64,000 bases of DNA, taken from NCBI GenBank assembly GCA_016745315.1, contig CP066886.1, positions 2,542,501 through 2,606,500 of the forward strand, read 5' to 3'. Positions 42,419 to 52,100 of this stretch are shown piece after piece. The position numbers and the translations under genes were made by a program. The notes under the pieces are model-generated. The model saw only the letters and a program-made list of their open reading frames with translations. It ran no database searches and was not told the DNA's origin. Source of the stretch: Arthrospira sp. PCC 9108. GTDB lineage: Bacteria > Cyanobacteriota > Cyanobacteriia > Cyanobacteriales > Microcoleaceae. The first letter of the stretch is position 1. Each line of letters opens with the position of its first letter.

Positions 42419-43315
42419 TTAGGCGATCGCTTTAATTCCCCATAATACCAAAGGCAGAGTTAGGAACGATAATATAGTAGAAACTACCACCACGCGGGCG
42501 GTGCGTACTTGGTCGCCGCCAAATTCATTAACCATCAGAAAAGCCGTGATAGCTGTCGGCATAGCACTCTGTAAAATTAACACCTGTAAATCCAAATCAC
42601 TGAGTCTTAATAGGGAACCCACACCATAGGCAATAATCGCACCACCGATTAATCTGAGAAAACTGGCTCCCACTTCATAAAGGCTAATTTTCCAGTGACT
42701 TTCGGCAATTTCTAACCCCAGCAATAATAAGCCGAGGGGAATAGCCGATTCCGCTACTAAATTCAATCCCTCATCAATATTAAAAGGCAATTTTATTGGA
42801 AGTGCGTAAAGTACCAAAGCCGCGATAATTGACCAAAATAGTGGTAATCTGAGGGTGAATTTTAAGGATGATTGCCAACCTTCCCCTTTGATGATAGCTG
42901 GCGCTGTGATTAAAACTACTAAATTCCAGGCGATTAAATAAACAATCGCCCTTTCTAGTCCGGCTTCTCCTAAAGCGAAGAGGGTGACAGATAACCCCAT
43001 ATTGCCAACATTTGATAGGGAGGTGGTGGCAATTAAACTTTTTTCGGTTGACCGAGACAGGTTTAAATAACGTGCGATCGCCCAAGCTACCAAACACAAT
43101 GATATATAAGTCAAAATAAACCCTATTCCCATTCCTGCCATATTTTGGGGGGTAAGACTTGTCCGATATAGTGTATCAATAATCAGTATGGGAAACAGAA
43201 CATACAGCAGCAGACGGGATATGGTTTGGCGATCTATAATCAGGGTTTTACCGGCAATAAAACCAATCATAACAATGCACCCAACGGGGATAACAGCAGA
43301 AAATAAAGCAATCAT
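42419..43315 (-). CDS. AEC-family transporter (auxin efflux carrier type)
   Basis: A 298-residue membrane protein from ATG 43315 (MIALFSAVIPVGCIVMIGFI), which fits the family's N-terminus better than the TTG at 43399. About ten hydrophobic segments in two halves are visible. The first half ends near residue 155 and the second repeats the layout. TTSLSNVGNMGLSV near 98 and LQSAMPTAITAFLMVNEFGGD near 248 are typical AEC motifs. Bacterial members move organic anions or malonate; the substrate here is unknown. The gene is alone between the kinase and the SanA-like gene. Confidence 0.85.
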   Translation of the reverse strand: MIALFSAVIPVGCIVMIGFIAGKTLIIDRQTISRLLLYVLFPILIIDTLYRTSLTPQNMAGMGIGFILTYISLCLVAWAIARYLNLSRSTEKSLIATTSLSNVGNMGLSVTLFALGEAGLERAIVYLIAWNLVVLITAPAIIKGEGWQSSLKFTLRLPLFWSIIAALVLYALPIKLPFNIDEGLNLVAESAIPLGLLLLGLEIAESHWKISLYEVGASFLRLIGGAIIAYGVGSLLRLSDLDLQVLILQSAMPTAITAFLMVNEFGGDQVRTARVVVVSTILSFLTLPLVLWGIKAIA

Positions 43316-43416
43316 CAAAGGTGGTAAAGGCTGCCAAAAACCAGCCAGATATGATCTGACTGCTATACTTTGGCGATAGTCTAACGCAACTCCAGACAAT
43401 TGGGGAAGGTATCAGA

Positions 43417-44106
43417 CTAATACATTCCCTCAAAGGGTCCTAGGAAGGTGGGTTTAGGGCGAAGAATATGGACTTGGACAACAGCTTTGACAACGGCTAG
43501 AAGTTCTCGGCGGGTATAGAATCGCATGGAATCATCCCGAAATTTGCCCCAGTCCGGTGTGCCAAAACCGATCGCATCAATCCCTAAACGATTGCATATA
43601 TACACCGCGCGGGGTAGGTGGTATTGTTGGGTGATTAGTACCGCCGTCTCGATGCCAAAAATTTCCCGGGCGCGATAACAGCTTTCGTAGGTACTAAATC
43701 CCGCATAGTCCAGGCGAATGTCGTTTGAGGGAACTCCTTGGTCGATCGCATATAGCTGCATGGCCACCACTTCGTTATATTCGGGAGTGCCATTGTCTCC
43801 GGTCATTAAAATCTTTTCAACCCGTCCCAGTTTGTACAGGTCGATCGCCCCCTGAATGCGATCGGCTAACATCGGTGTAGGGGTTCCATCAGCCCAAAGT
43901 CCCGCCCCAAAGACGATCGCCACAGGTTTTTCTGGAACATCGGCGATCTCAGTATAGCGACGAGTTTGGGTGAGCAAGTTAATATATAAGTTCAGCACAA
44001 ATGGCGTGAGCAGTCCGCCAATAACTGATAACACCAATAATAAACGCCAGTGTATTATTAACCATTTAGGGAACATAGTTTGGATCTGAGCGTAGAAGTT
44101 CAACAT
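43417..44106 (-). CDS. SanA/YdcF-like membrane-anchored protein (DUF218)
   Basis: A 229-residue protein with an N-terminal membrane anchor (about residues 19-40) and a DUF218 domain (about 60-215). The core is VAIVFGAGLWADGTPTPMLADRIQGAIDLYK near 64, ILMTGDNGTPEYNEVVAMQ near 98, YAGFSTYESCYRAREIFG near 134 and LITQQYHLPRAVYIC near 158. Homologues SanA and YdcF act in envelope barrier function (vancomycin sensitivity in SanA). The active site is not well defined. Two Met codons (1 and 11) are possible starts. Confidence 0.88.
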   Translation of the reverse strand: MLNFYAQIQTMFPKWLIIHWRLLLVLSVIGGLLTPFVLNLYINLLTQTRRYTEIADVPEKPVAIVFGAGLWADGTPTPMLADRIQGAIDLYKLGRVEKILMTGDNGTPEYNEVVAMQLYAIDQGVPSNDIRLDYAGFSTYESCYRAREIFGIETAVLITQQYHLPRAVYICNRLGIDAIGFGTPDWGKFRDDSMRFYTRRELLAVVKAVVQVHILRPKPTFLGPFEGMY

Positions 44107-44274
44107 TTTACCAAAAAATTGCAGTAGCCGGGGAGCCTAGCTGATTTTTATAATTTACCCCCCCAGTTGCCTAGTTTCGGCAACATTCCCGAAATATAAA
44201 CTATTCCCAGATACGGGAAAAATCCCTGTGGGAGAGGGTTTGACATAAATTTGCCAAAAATTTGCTCAAAGGGG

Positions 44275-44303
44275 TTGACATATATCTGATAACCTACTAC
44301 TAT
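44275..44303 (+). promoter_or_regulatory. Promoter of the 5S rRNA gene
   Basis: TTGACA (44275-44280), a 17-base spacer, TACTAT (44298-44303). It is close to consensus and lies about 78 bases before the 5S gene. A second TTGACA lies at 44240-44245. It is distinct from the convergent-upstream SanA-like gene on the other strand. Confidence 0.75.
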
Positions 44304-44380
44304 TATTAATTGTGCGAGGGAAACAAGCAAGAGCGACAGCGAGAGCGAGTTTCCGGCAACCTCGAAAGATTTTAAGTCTT

Positions 44381-44498
44381 TCCTGGTGTCTATGGCTCAG
44401 TGGAACCACACCGATCCATCCCGAACTCGGATGTGAAACGCTGAAACGGCGAAGATACTTGGCGGGTAGCTGCCTGGGAAAATAGCAAGATGCCAGGA
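44381..44498 (+). rRNA. rrf: 5S ribosomal RNA, isolated
   Basis: About 118 bases that match 5S rRNA: TCCTGGTGTCTATGGCTCAG at the start, CACACCGATCCATCCCGAAC with the loop C/A signature and CTCGGATGTGAAACGC in the middle, and a 3' end ATGCCAGGA that pairs with the start (TCCTGG/CCAGGA). No 16S or 23S rRNA and no tRNA genes occur in the window. It has its own promoter upstream and a terminator downstream. Normally the 5S gene is the last member of a rrn operon. Confidence 0.93.
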
Positions 44499-44512
44499 TT
44501 AATATAAACTAT

Positions 44513-44553
44513 AGCTTCCTTCCAGTGATAAACGGAGGGAGGCTTTAGTTTTT
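44513..44553 (+). terminator. Intrinsic terminator after 5S rRNA
   Basis: AGCTTCCTTCC (44513-44523) pairs with GGAGGGAGGCT (44534-44544), with two G-T pairs, around a 10-base loop, followed by a T-rich tract (TTAGTTTTT). Confidence 0.75.
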
Positions 44554-44566
44554 AAGGAAAAATCCC

Positions 44567-45481
44567 ATGAAGAAACCCAAATCAGCAATTTTACCGCCCT
44601 GGATAGTCCTAGACCCTCTGCTAAAACAGTGGTTAACGGAAGATATTGGTAGGGGCGATCGCACTACTGATGGTCTGTTGAGGGGGGAAAATTTATGGGG
44701 AACAGCCCATTGGGAGGCGAAAGCCCCAGGAATTGTGGCGGGGTTACCAGTGGCGGCGCGGGTTTTTCAACTGTTAAGCGATCGCCTTCAGGTGAAACCA
44801 ACGGTTAAAGATGGCGATCAGTGCGATCGTGGACAAGTAATTCTACAATTAGAAGGACCCCTAGATGCTTTGTTGATGGGGGAAAGGGTAGCCCTAAATT
44901 TGGCGATGCGACTGAGTGGGGTAGCCACTTCCACAGGTGAATATGTCGATGCGATCGCTGATTTACCGACTCAACTGGTGGATACCCGCAAAACTACCCC
45001 AGGACTGCGACTGTTGGAAAAATATGCCATTCAAGTCGGGGGGGCGAAAAATCATCGCATGGGACTTGATGATGCGGTTTTGATTAAAGATAATCATATT
45101 TTGGCGGCTGGGGGTATTGAAAAGGCGATCGCCCTAATTCGCGAAACTATGCCTTATCCTCTGACTATTGAGGTGGAAACCGAAACTATTGAACAGGTGA
45201 AAACGGCGGTAAATGCGGGGGCGGATATTATCATGTTAGATAATATGTCCCTAGCTATGATGCAAGAGGCGATCGAGATTATTCGCCAGTATAATAGCCG
45301 CATTAAAATTGAAGCATCGGGAAATATTACCCTACAAACTATTCGCCAAGTTGCCGAAATTGGTGTTGATTATATCTCCACTAGCGCCACTATTACCCGT
45401 TCCCCCTGGTTAGATATCAGCATGAATTTGGGACCTGGAAACTTGGGGATTAATGACCCTTCCAAAATTAGAATGATTTAA
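44567..45481 (+). CDS. nadC: Nicotinate-nucleotide pyrophosphorylase (carboxylating)
   Basis: A 304-residue quinolinate phosphoribosyltransferase, which turns quinolinate and PRPP into nicotinate mononucleotide in de novo NAD synthesis. The N-terminal domain has LTEDIGRGDRTT near residue 19; the barrel has NLAMRLSGVATST near 108, VDTRKTTPGLRLLEKYA near 136, the basic HRMGLDDAVLIKDNH near 160 and EVETETIEQV near 202. IEASGNIT near 252 and DYISTSA finish the barrel. Length is normal. It starts at ATG 44567 with AAGGA about 9 bases upstream, just past the 5S terminator. It ends two bases before the convergent methyltransferase gene. Confidence 0.95.
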   Translation: MKKPKSAILPPWIVLDPLLKQWLTEDIGRGDRTTDGLLRGENLWGTAHWEAKAPGIVAGLPVAARVFQLLSDRLQVKPTVKDGDQCDRGQVILQLEGPLDALLMGERVALNLAMRLSGVATSTGEYVDAIADLPTQLVDTRKTTPGLRLLEKYAIQVGGAKNHRMGLDDAVLIKDNHILAAGGIEKAIALIRETMPYPLTIEVETETIEQVKTAVNAGADIIMLDNMSLAMMQEAIEIIRQYNSRIKIEASGNITLQTIRQVAEIGVDYISTSATITRSPWLDISMNLGPGNLGINDPSKIRMI

Positions 45482-45483
45482 CC

Positions 45484-46674
45484 TCAAACATCACAGCGCA
45501 CTTGACAGGATGTTAAACCCAGATCCTCTAGCATCTGGGTGATTTCCTGTTCATAAATAGGGTTCATAATAATCACCACATCTGGTTTATAGTCTACTAA
45601 AAATGCAGGAGGGACAATTTTTTGACCAGTTCCCGCTACATACATTCCCTGTTTGCGAGGGTTAATATCAACAACATATTCAATGGCTGTCTTGGCGGCT
45701 TTCATAAAGTTTAAGAATGTCACACCTTTGGAACCACTGCCCCAAATCACCACCCGCTGACCTTGATTAACCATATCTCCTAGTTTTTGTTCCCACTCTG
45801 ATAACTTATCCTCAAACTTTTGTGAAAATTCAGCAATGGTGTTAGCTAACTGATTAACCTGTTCGGTTTCGGGTTTAATGGTGCTATGGGTATCAAGATT
45901 AGGCTGGGCTTCCAGACATAAAAATTGCCCTCGGAATTCCTCCGTTATTTGTTTAACCTCAAAACCACAGGATGAGAAAGCATAGCCTAGGCTGACGGGC
46001 GCAAAATAACAGCAATGTTCATAAATAATATCCCAAACTGCCAGATTACGAAAGATATCTAAGGCATTGGGAACCTCAAAGAAAATTCCGGTTTCTGGTT
46101 TATTTCCCACTATTTGTGCGAGGGATTTTAGCAGGTTTGTGGGGGTGGGTATGTGTTCTAATGTGTGGCGACAGCAGATAAAATCTCCTTGGTAATTAGC
46201 ATATTTTTCCGAATATAAATCCTGAATAAATGTCAGGCGATCGCTAAATGCTTCATGGTCAGCTAAAGGCACATAAGTCGGGTCAAAACCGATGCCGCGA
46301 TTGTTCCCTAATTCACACAATAGGCTAAGAAATTCACCTTTACCACATCCAATCTCAATAATAATCTTTTCCTGTAAATTGTAGGTATTGATTAATCTGG
46401 TAGCTAAATTATGAGCATACTGCTGAAACCGAGGGGAAAAATCCAGAGCATTTTCATAAACTTGGGTATATTCTAAACGTTCTGGATCAAAAGCTATATT
46501 ATCAATAAAACCGCAATCTTGACAAAAAGCCAGTTTCAAGTCGCCACGATTACAATTAATAGCCCCATCACGCTCCGACCATAATATATTACAAAAAACC
46601 GGAATATCCAACATTTCCCAAAATACTTGGCGATGTTCCGAACCGCATACCGGACAGATAGATTTTTCTAGCAT
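45484..46674 (-). CDS. Sugar C-methyltransferase-like protein (zinc-binding + SAM + C-terminal domain)
   Basis: A 396-residue class I methyltransferase with three parts. The N-terminal zinc-binding region has CPVCGSEHRQVF near residue 7 and FCQDCGFIDN near 50. The SAM-binding Rossmann domain has IIEIGCGKGEFLSLLCELG near 103. The C-terminal domain (Methyltransf_14 type) has VVIWGSGSKGVTFLNFMKA near 312 and the VVDINPRKQGMYVAGTGQKI block near 338. This is the layout of C-methyltransferases acting on deoxysugars (TylC3/NovU family). It lies next to polysaccharide genes. The substrate is unknown. Confidence 0.85.
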   Translation of the reverse strand: MLEKSICPVCGSEHRQVFWEMLDIPVFCNILWSERDGAINCNRGDLKLAFCQDCGFIDNIAFDPERLEYTQVYENALDFSPRFQQYAHNLATRLINTYNLQEKIIIEIGCGKGEFLSLLCELGNNRGIGFDPTYVPLADHEAFSDRLTFIQDLYSEKYANYQGDFICCRHTLEHIPTPTNLLKSLAQIVGNKPETGIFFEVPNALDIFRNLAVWDIIYEHCCYFAPVSLGYAFSSCGFEVKQITEEFRGQFLCLEAQPNLDTHSTIKPETEQVNQLANTIAEFSQKFEDKLSEWEQKLGDMVNQGQRVVIWGSGSKGVTFLNFMKAAKTAIEYVVDINPRKQGMYVAGTGQKIVPPAFLVDYKPDVVIIMNPIYEQEITQMLEDLGLTSCQVRCDV

Positions 46675-46874
46675 AGTTAGAGGTGCTAATATTTACCTAC
46701 TAACATATCATTGTCCTCATGATTTGCCTAGTCAGGTTTCCTAAGAAAGATACAAATCACAATCTAAGTTAATCAAACTTGATTTGCCAAAAAGCTATGG
46801 AGTCGATTATACTGGCAGTAAACCTATGGCTTGATTTTTTTTAAACTTAGTTATATTCAAGTTATATATCAACT

Positions 46875-48074
46875 ATGAGCTTACCTATTCGCCAAGTTAA
46901 AGTTGTAGGATCTTATATTACAGCTCTCCAGTTCAGCGACCAAATCGAAACTATTTTGGAGTGGGGTTCTCGGCGACAAAGCCGAGTCGTTTGTGTAGCA
47001 AATGTTCATATGCTGATGGAAGCCTATTGGAATCCTGTATTTGCTCGGATCTTAGAAAATGCTGATATGGTGACTCCTGACGGAATGCCTCTAGTCTGGA
47101 TGATTCGGCAAGTAGGTATTCCTCAAGACCGGGTAGCAGGAATGGATATGCTCCTTAGTCTGTGTAACTTAGCACCTTTATATAACGTCAGCGTTTTTTT
47201 CTTAGGTTCTAAACCAGAAGTGCTGGAAAAAATGCAAACCAAGATGAGCCATGAATTTCCCCGTTTAAAAGTCGCGGGGTTTAAATCTTTGCCATTTCGC
47301 CCCCTGACTCCGGCCGAAGATGAGGCATTAATCCAAGAAATTCACAATAGTGGGGCGGGGTTAGTCTTTGTTTCTCTGGGATGTCCTAAACAAGAAAAAT
47401 TTATTCATCAGCATCGCGGCAAAATTCGGGCTGTGATGATCGGAATTGGGGCGGTATTTCCGGTTTATGCTGGTTTTCAGACTCGCGCCCCAGAGTGGGT
47501 GCGAGAGTCCGGGTTAGAATGGTTTTACCGATTAGTTCAAGAACCCAATCGTTTGTTTGGTCGCTATGCTAAGACAATTCCGCCGTTTATGTTATTAGCA
47601 ACTAAACAACTATTAACTGAGTATCATTGGTTAAACCGGGTTAAAAAACAATACTCGGAAATTCCTAGTAATGTATTGATTGAATCGCCTAGGGGTTTAA
47701 TTTATCGACCTGTGGGGCGTGTCTTACAAAGGGCGGGTTTACTTTCCCCAGATCAAGTACAGATGGTTTTACAAACTCAGCGAGTCCGAAAAAACCTGCG
47801 TTTTGGAGACATTTTAAATTCTCAAGGTTTACTGAAACCGGAAACGATAGAGTTTTTCACTGAGAAGTTACCAGAATTAGCTCTTAACAGAGAACAGCAT
47901 CCTTTAGGATACTATTTAAAATCAGCGGCTTTATTAAATGAAAAGCAAATTGATATGATTTTACAAAACCAACATAAAACCGGACTCAAGTTTGGAGAAA
48001 TGGCTATTAATAAGGGATGGGTTAAACCGGAGACTGTGGACTTATTTTTAGAGTTTATGGAACCGAAAATTTAA
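46875..48074 (+). CDS. WecG/TagA/CpsF glycosyltransferase with an extra C-terminal repeat domain
   Basis: A 399-residue GT26-type glycosyltransferase. The N-terminal two-thirds has VVCVANVHMLMEAYWN near 37, MVTPDGMPLVWMIRQVG near 66 (the Asp likely catalytic), DRVAGMDML near 87, FFLGSKPEVLEKM near 112 and FVSLGCPKQEKFI near 167; WECG-type enzymes add ManNAcA or ManNAc to a lipid carrier. From about residue 290 there is an extension with two related units (RAGLLSPDQVQMVLQTQRVR...RFGDILNSQGLLKPETIEFF, then SAALLNEKQIDMILQNQH...FGEMAINKGWVKPETVDLF). These resemble the helical repeat of type II/IV secretion ATPase N-domains. The extension is likely regulatory or a binding module. Confidence 0.9.
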   Translation: MSLPIRQVKVVGSYITALQFSDQIETILEWGSRRQSRVVCVANVHMLMEAYWNPVFARILENADMVTPDGMPLVWMIRQVGIPQDRVAGMDMLLSLCNLAPLYNVSVFFLGSKPEVLEKMQTKMSHEFPRLKVAGFKSLPFRPLTPAEDEALIQEIHNSGAGLVFVSLGCPKQEKFIHQHRGKIRAVMIGIGAVFPVYAGFQTRAPEWVRESGLEWFYRLVQEPNRLFGRYAKTIPPFMLLATKQLLTEYHWLNRVKKQYSEIPSNVLIESPRGLIYRPVGRVLQRAGLLSPDQVQMVLQTQRVRKNLRFGDILNSQGLLKPETIEFFTEKLPELALNREQHPLGYYLKSAALLNEKQIDMILQNQHKTGLKFGEMAINKGWVKPETVDLFLEFMEPKI

Positions 48075-48088
48075 TTAATAGGTTATGA

Positions 48089-48113
48089 GCATCAAAGGGG
48101 GAAAGTCTTTGAT
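48089..48113. terminator. Hairpin between two convergent genes
   Basis: CATCAAAG (48089-48096) pairs perfectly with CTTTGATG (48106-48113) around a 9-base loop, between the WecG-type gene and the GT2 gene. Confidence 0.5.
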
Positions 48114-48126
48114 GGCTTGAGCCAAT

Positions 48127-49071
48127 TTAAGTGTTTTGGGTTTTTTGGAAATATACACTAGGGGCTTGGACAGCAGCTTGCATCAACTCAAAACCGAGCC
48201 TTTTCCACTTCCAAGAGACCCACCTACCCATTTGACCATAGCAATATAGCTTTTCGGAAAATTTGATAGGAACCCGATTAATCACTTTGATATATTCCCA
48301 TAAAAGCGTCCAATTTGTGAGTGCAAACTTTCTAGTTGTCTGAGAGTTATACCAATTCAAAAGAGCCGAACTACCAGCATCTTTGCGGATGGCTCGTGAG
48401 GTTTGGGAATGCTCTCTATAAAAGAAAAGAGGTTCGGGAATTTCATAAAATTCTCCCCGCAGCGCCAACTCAGCCGCCAAGGGTAAATCTGCCCATATAT
48501 AATCTCCAATTAGCTGAGTTTTTCTAAGTTCATCACTTCTCATTAACCCAAATACCATGTGTCCTGGCATATACTTACGTTCTTGCCAAAGGTCATGATA
48601 TTGTTTAAATCGCTCCGTTGGTTTTGGCGATCGCAAATTGAGAATATCAGCATGAGATTTCAGCGGATTTCCTTGTTCATCAATCCAGTATTCTTGAGGG
48701 TAACACAAAACAGTAGACGGGTGAGTATCCAAGGCTTCTACACAGCGTTCTAAAAACTCGGGAGCATATAAATCATCGTGTGCTGCCCACTTAAAATATT
48801 CAGCGGTAGACAATTCAAAAGTTCGATTATAATTTTTAGCAGCACCCAAATTTTCAGGATGGCGATAATAACGGATACGCTTATCCCTAGCGGCATAATC
48901 TCGGCAAATTTCCTCGGTCCGGTCTGTGGAAGCATTATCACAAATAATCAGTTCAAAATCATCAAAAGTCTGAGACAATAGACAATCTAAAGTTTCCTGT
49001 ATAAAATTTTCCCCATTGTAGACAGGTAGACCAATGCTAACGCGGGGATGAGGAGGATAAGTTTGTGCCAT
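48127..49071 (-). CDS. Family 2 glycosyltransferase
   Basis: A 314-residue GT-A fold enzyme of family GT2. It begins RVSIGLPVYNGENFIQETL near residue 10, with CDNASTDRTEEICRDYA near 44, HPENLGAAKNYNRTFE near 71 and AAHDDLYAPEFLE near 92 as the metal-binding DD region. No membrane helices are obvious, so it acts at the cytosolic face. It probably adds one sugar during surface-polysaccharide or glycoprotein assembly, consistent with its neighbours. Donor and acceptor are not deducible. Confidence 0.9.
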   Translation of the reverse strand: MAQTYPPHPRVSIGLPVYNGENFIQETLDCLLSQTFDDFELIICDNASTDRTEEICRDYAARDKRIRYYRHPENLGAAKNYNRTFELSTAEYFKWAAHDDLYAPEFLERCVEALDTHPSTVLCYPQEYWIDEQGNPLKSHADILNLRSPKPTERFKQYHDLWQERKYMPGHMVFGLMRSDELRKTQLIGDYIWADLPLAAELALRGEFYEIPEPLFFYREHSQTSRAIRKDAGSSALLNWYNSQTTRKFALTNWTLLWEYIKVINRVPIKFSEKLYCYGQMGRWVSWKWKRLGFELMQAAVQAPSVYFQKTQNT

Positions 49072-49133
49072 GTTTTACCTGTAGCCTCTTATGTGAACAA
49101 CCGTCAATAAACCAGGAATGCTGTAATTAGGGA

Positions 49134-52100
49134 TTACACATAGACAAACGAGGAACTATTCAAACTGATATTGTTGACTCCTTGCACAATACCAATAAGT
49201 TCATCAGTAACATCACCTTTATAGAAGATAGCCAACCCAGTAGGTAAACCTTGGGGACTATCTGCCAGGCGATAATCTTCTGAGCTACCGTGAAGCTGAA
49301 TCACATCATTGTTAAAATCAGTAATCAGAGCATAATCTTGCCAACCGGGTTGGTCATCAATGCCATCATCATAGTAAACAGAATTACTATCACCTAAGAC
49401 AAAGGTATCAAAACCGCCATTTCCTGTCAATATATCTATTTGTCCGCGTCCCGGAGTGGCGGAATTGGGGTCTGTTCCATTCAGCCAATCATCGCCTTGA
49501 GTACCAACTATGGTATTAATGGGAACGCGATTTAAAGAGGTAGAACTGTAGTAGCCAGGAAGTCCCACAGTTCGTCTGGTTTCCAGGTTCTGAATTTCCT
49601 CTACTCCGACAGCGGGTAAAGGCTCACCCTTGAAAGTTCGGAAACTGGCTGCGACATAGCTTAGAGAGGATTCATTATTAATAAAAACGGGGATATCTCC
49701 AAATTCTCCATGGAGGATATAAGCGCCCAAAACTTCAGTTTTTCCACCATTAACAGTCTCAACTAATGTCCCCTCATCCTCAGTTTTGTAGCCAAGAATC
49801 CACAAATTACCGCCATCATTCTTAATGCGGGGAGTGTGAATATTCTCTGGGTTAATCTGACGTGCCCAAACATTTTGATTAGTGAAAGACCAAGGACCGC
49901 CACTGATATCTTCAATATATAAATCCCCAGTTCCTTGACTGGTATTAAAATACTGATTAATAATCATATTGGACATAACCATAGTCCGATCGCTGTCTTG
50001 AATAAAGGTAATATTTGGGGCTTCCAAACGCTCCACAGAGACGACATCGGCACTGCCATCAGCGACGGTAATTGTGCCACTACCTAGAATAGTAGCTTCC
50101 GTGCCAATAAAGCGCTGTAGATTATTTCTTAACTGAAGATTACCGCCAATATTCCATACCCCATTAGGTAGGTAAACGGTACTAGCACCAGAATCGATCG
50201 CCGCCTGAATTGCCAGGGTATCATCAATGCCATCATTAGGTAAACCACCAAAAGCCAAAGGACTGACCCAATCAGATAAATCATCCCAAGGGACTACGGG
50301 AGTCGGCAAAACTTCCAGTTCAAAAGCCTGATTGGGAGCATCAAATAGGGTATTAAAGCCACCATGCGCCATCCACTCAGCCACATAACCATCAGGTTGA
50401 GACAAGTTACCTCGTCCATTATCATCCTGTCGAATAGCGAGTTGATAACCAGAGGTATTCAGATTATTAACATACATCCCTTTTTGATTATAAATAGCTG
50501 GTTGAGTGGCGGCTGCACCGACCCCGGTTAAGTTAGCATCCATAATCGTAAAATCACTGGAACCATCAGGCATATTCCAAATGACGGGAACGGCATTAGT
50601 GCTTTCTAAGTCTCGCACAAACAGAGTTTGATTAAAATTCTGCCAACCATAAACATTTTGATTAACAAGTTTAACGCCTTCGAGTGTTTGAGTAGCGGTA
50701 GGATTCCAAGTCCGAATACCGACATCAAATCCGACGACTTCGACATCCTTAACCAGTAGAGGTCCATTTTCATCGGTAGCGAGATCAAGACCGATCGCAC
50801 CTTGTCCATCACGGGAAACTATGCGAACATTATTGATAGTTCCCTGGTTGTTGGCGATAAAACTAATAGCGATCGCATCTGGGTTTCCCTCGCCCACATC
50901 AACAGTCAAATCCCTGATACTATTACGGAACCGTTGAGCGGGTGGATTTCCGGTATCAATAACGGCAGTATCAAAACCCAAATTATCTTGAAGTCTAATA
51001 ATAGTGCGATCGCGGCTTTCACCCTGAAGAATATTGCGCTTTTGACTACCAGGGTATGTAATCTGACCACTAACATCATAAACCCCATTAGGGAAGTAAA
51101 TAATCCGATTTTGACCCGCATTCTCATTAATAGCCTGCTGAATAGCGGCAGTATCATCTATACCATCATTAGGAATCGCTCCATAATCCCTAACATCAAC
51201 CACACCCGCATCAGCCGGGAACACAATATTTTGAGTTGTATTAGTGCCAAAATCAATGGTAAAACTACCCAAGGTGGCAGTTGGGACAAAATTACCCACC
51301 ACATCACTAACGGCATTGGGTTCCATTATGACCGTATAAGTTCCGCCGTCGGAGACATCCCAAACGCCGCCAGAAGGTGCAATTTGATAGGTAGCATTCC
51401 GCGTGTTTCCATTGTCCTCACCGTAGACACGCACCAAACTAGCCAGTTGCTGAACCCCTAATGGTCCTATAACCCGAATATCGGCATCATCCAAAGTAGA
51501 TTCTTGAATTTCCCAGTCATCAGAGTAGCTAACCGTGAAAGCATATCCGGTATCACTACCCAAGATAGGAGTCAAATCAGGAGCCAGTAAAGCCGCCGTT
51601 GGAGGTAACAGGTCGGGGGTATCTTCTGGAATAATGGGGGCGGCTGTATTGAAAAAGTAATCCACCTGGGAGGTAAACGGCGGAGATGATGAACTTCCCG
51701 CATTTCCCGCAAATAACCCCACCTGTTGCACTTGTAAGGCTTCCGTAAAACTCCCGGCTGTCGTCCAACTCACACCATCAGGGGAATAGTTGAGAGTCCA
51801 TACATCCCCTTCTCGGTTAACTTTCAGGTGTCGGGCTTGTCCGGGTTGTACCCCCATACGAATCATAGACCGGGAACCACCGTTACGGGTTGAAGCCGCA
51901 AATAAGGCTAAACCTGAATTAGTCTTAAAGACATCAAACCTGACCCAGTTACTATCATCTTGTTCTACCAAAATCCCCTGTATTTGCTTATCTAAGGCGG
52001 GGTCGGCAGCAAATTTGATTTCTAACTCAAAATCTTGGTTTTGAGCGGGCTGCATGAGTCTGGAGGCGCTACGGTTGCGATTCCACATATCAGTAGCACC

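Noticed and set aside
44148..44330. 60-codon minus-strand frame upstream of the 5S rRNA
   Set aside because: It covers the 5S promoter and has no ribosome site or homology that I recognise.
50802..51461. 219-codon plus-strand frame inside the giant gene
   Set aside because: It is antisense to a strongly supported coding region, and its composition (Ile/Asn/Ser-rich) reflects the complement of that sequence.
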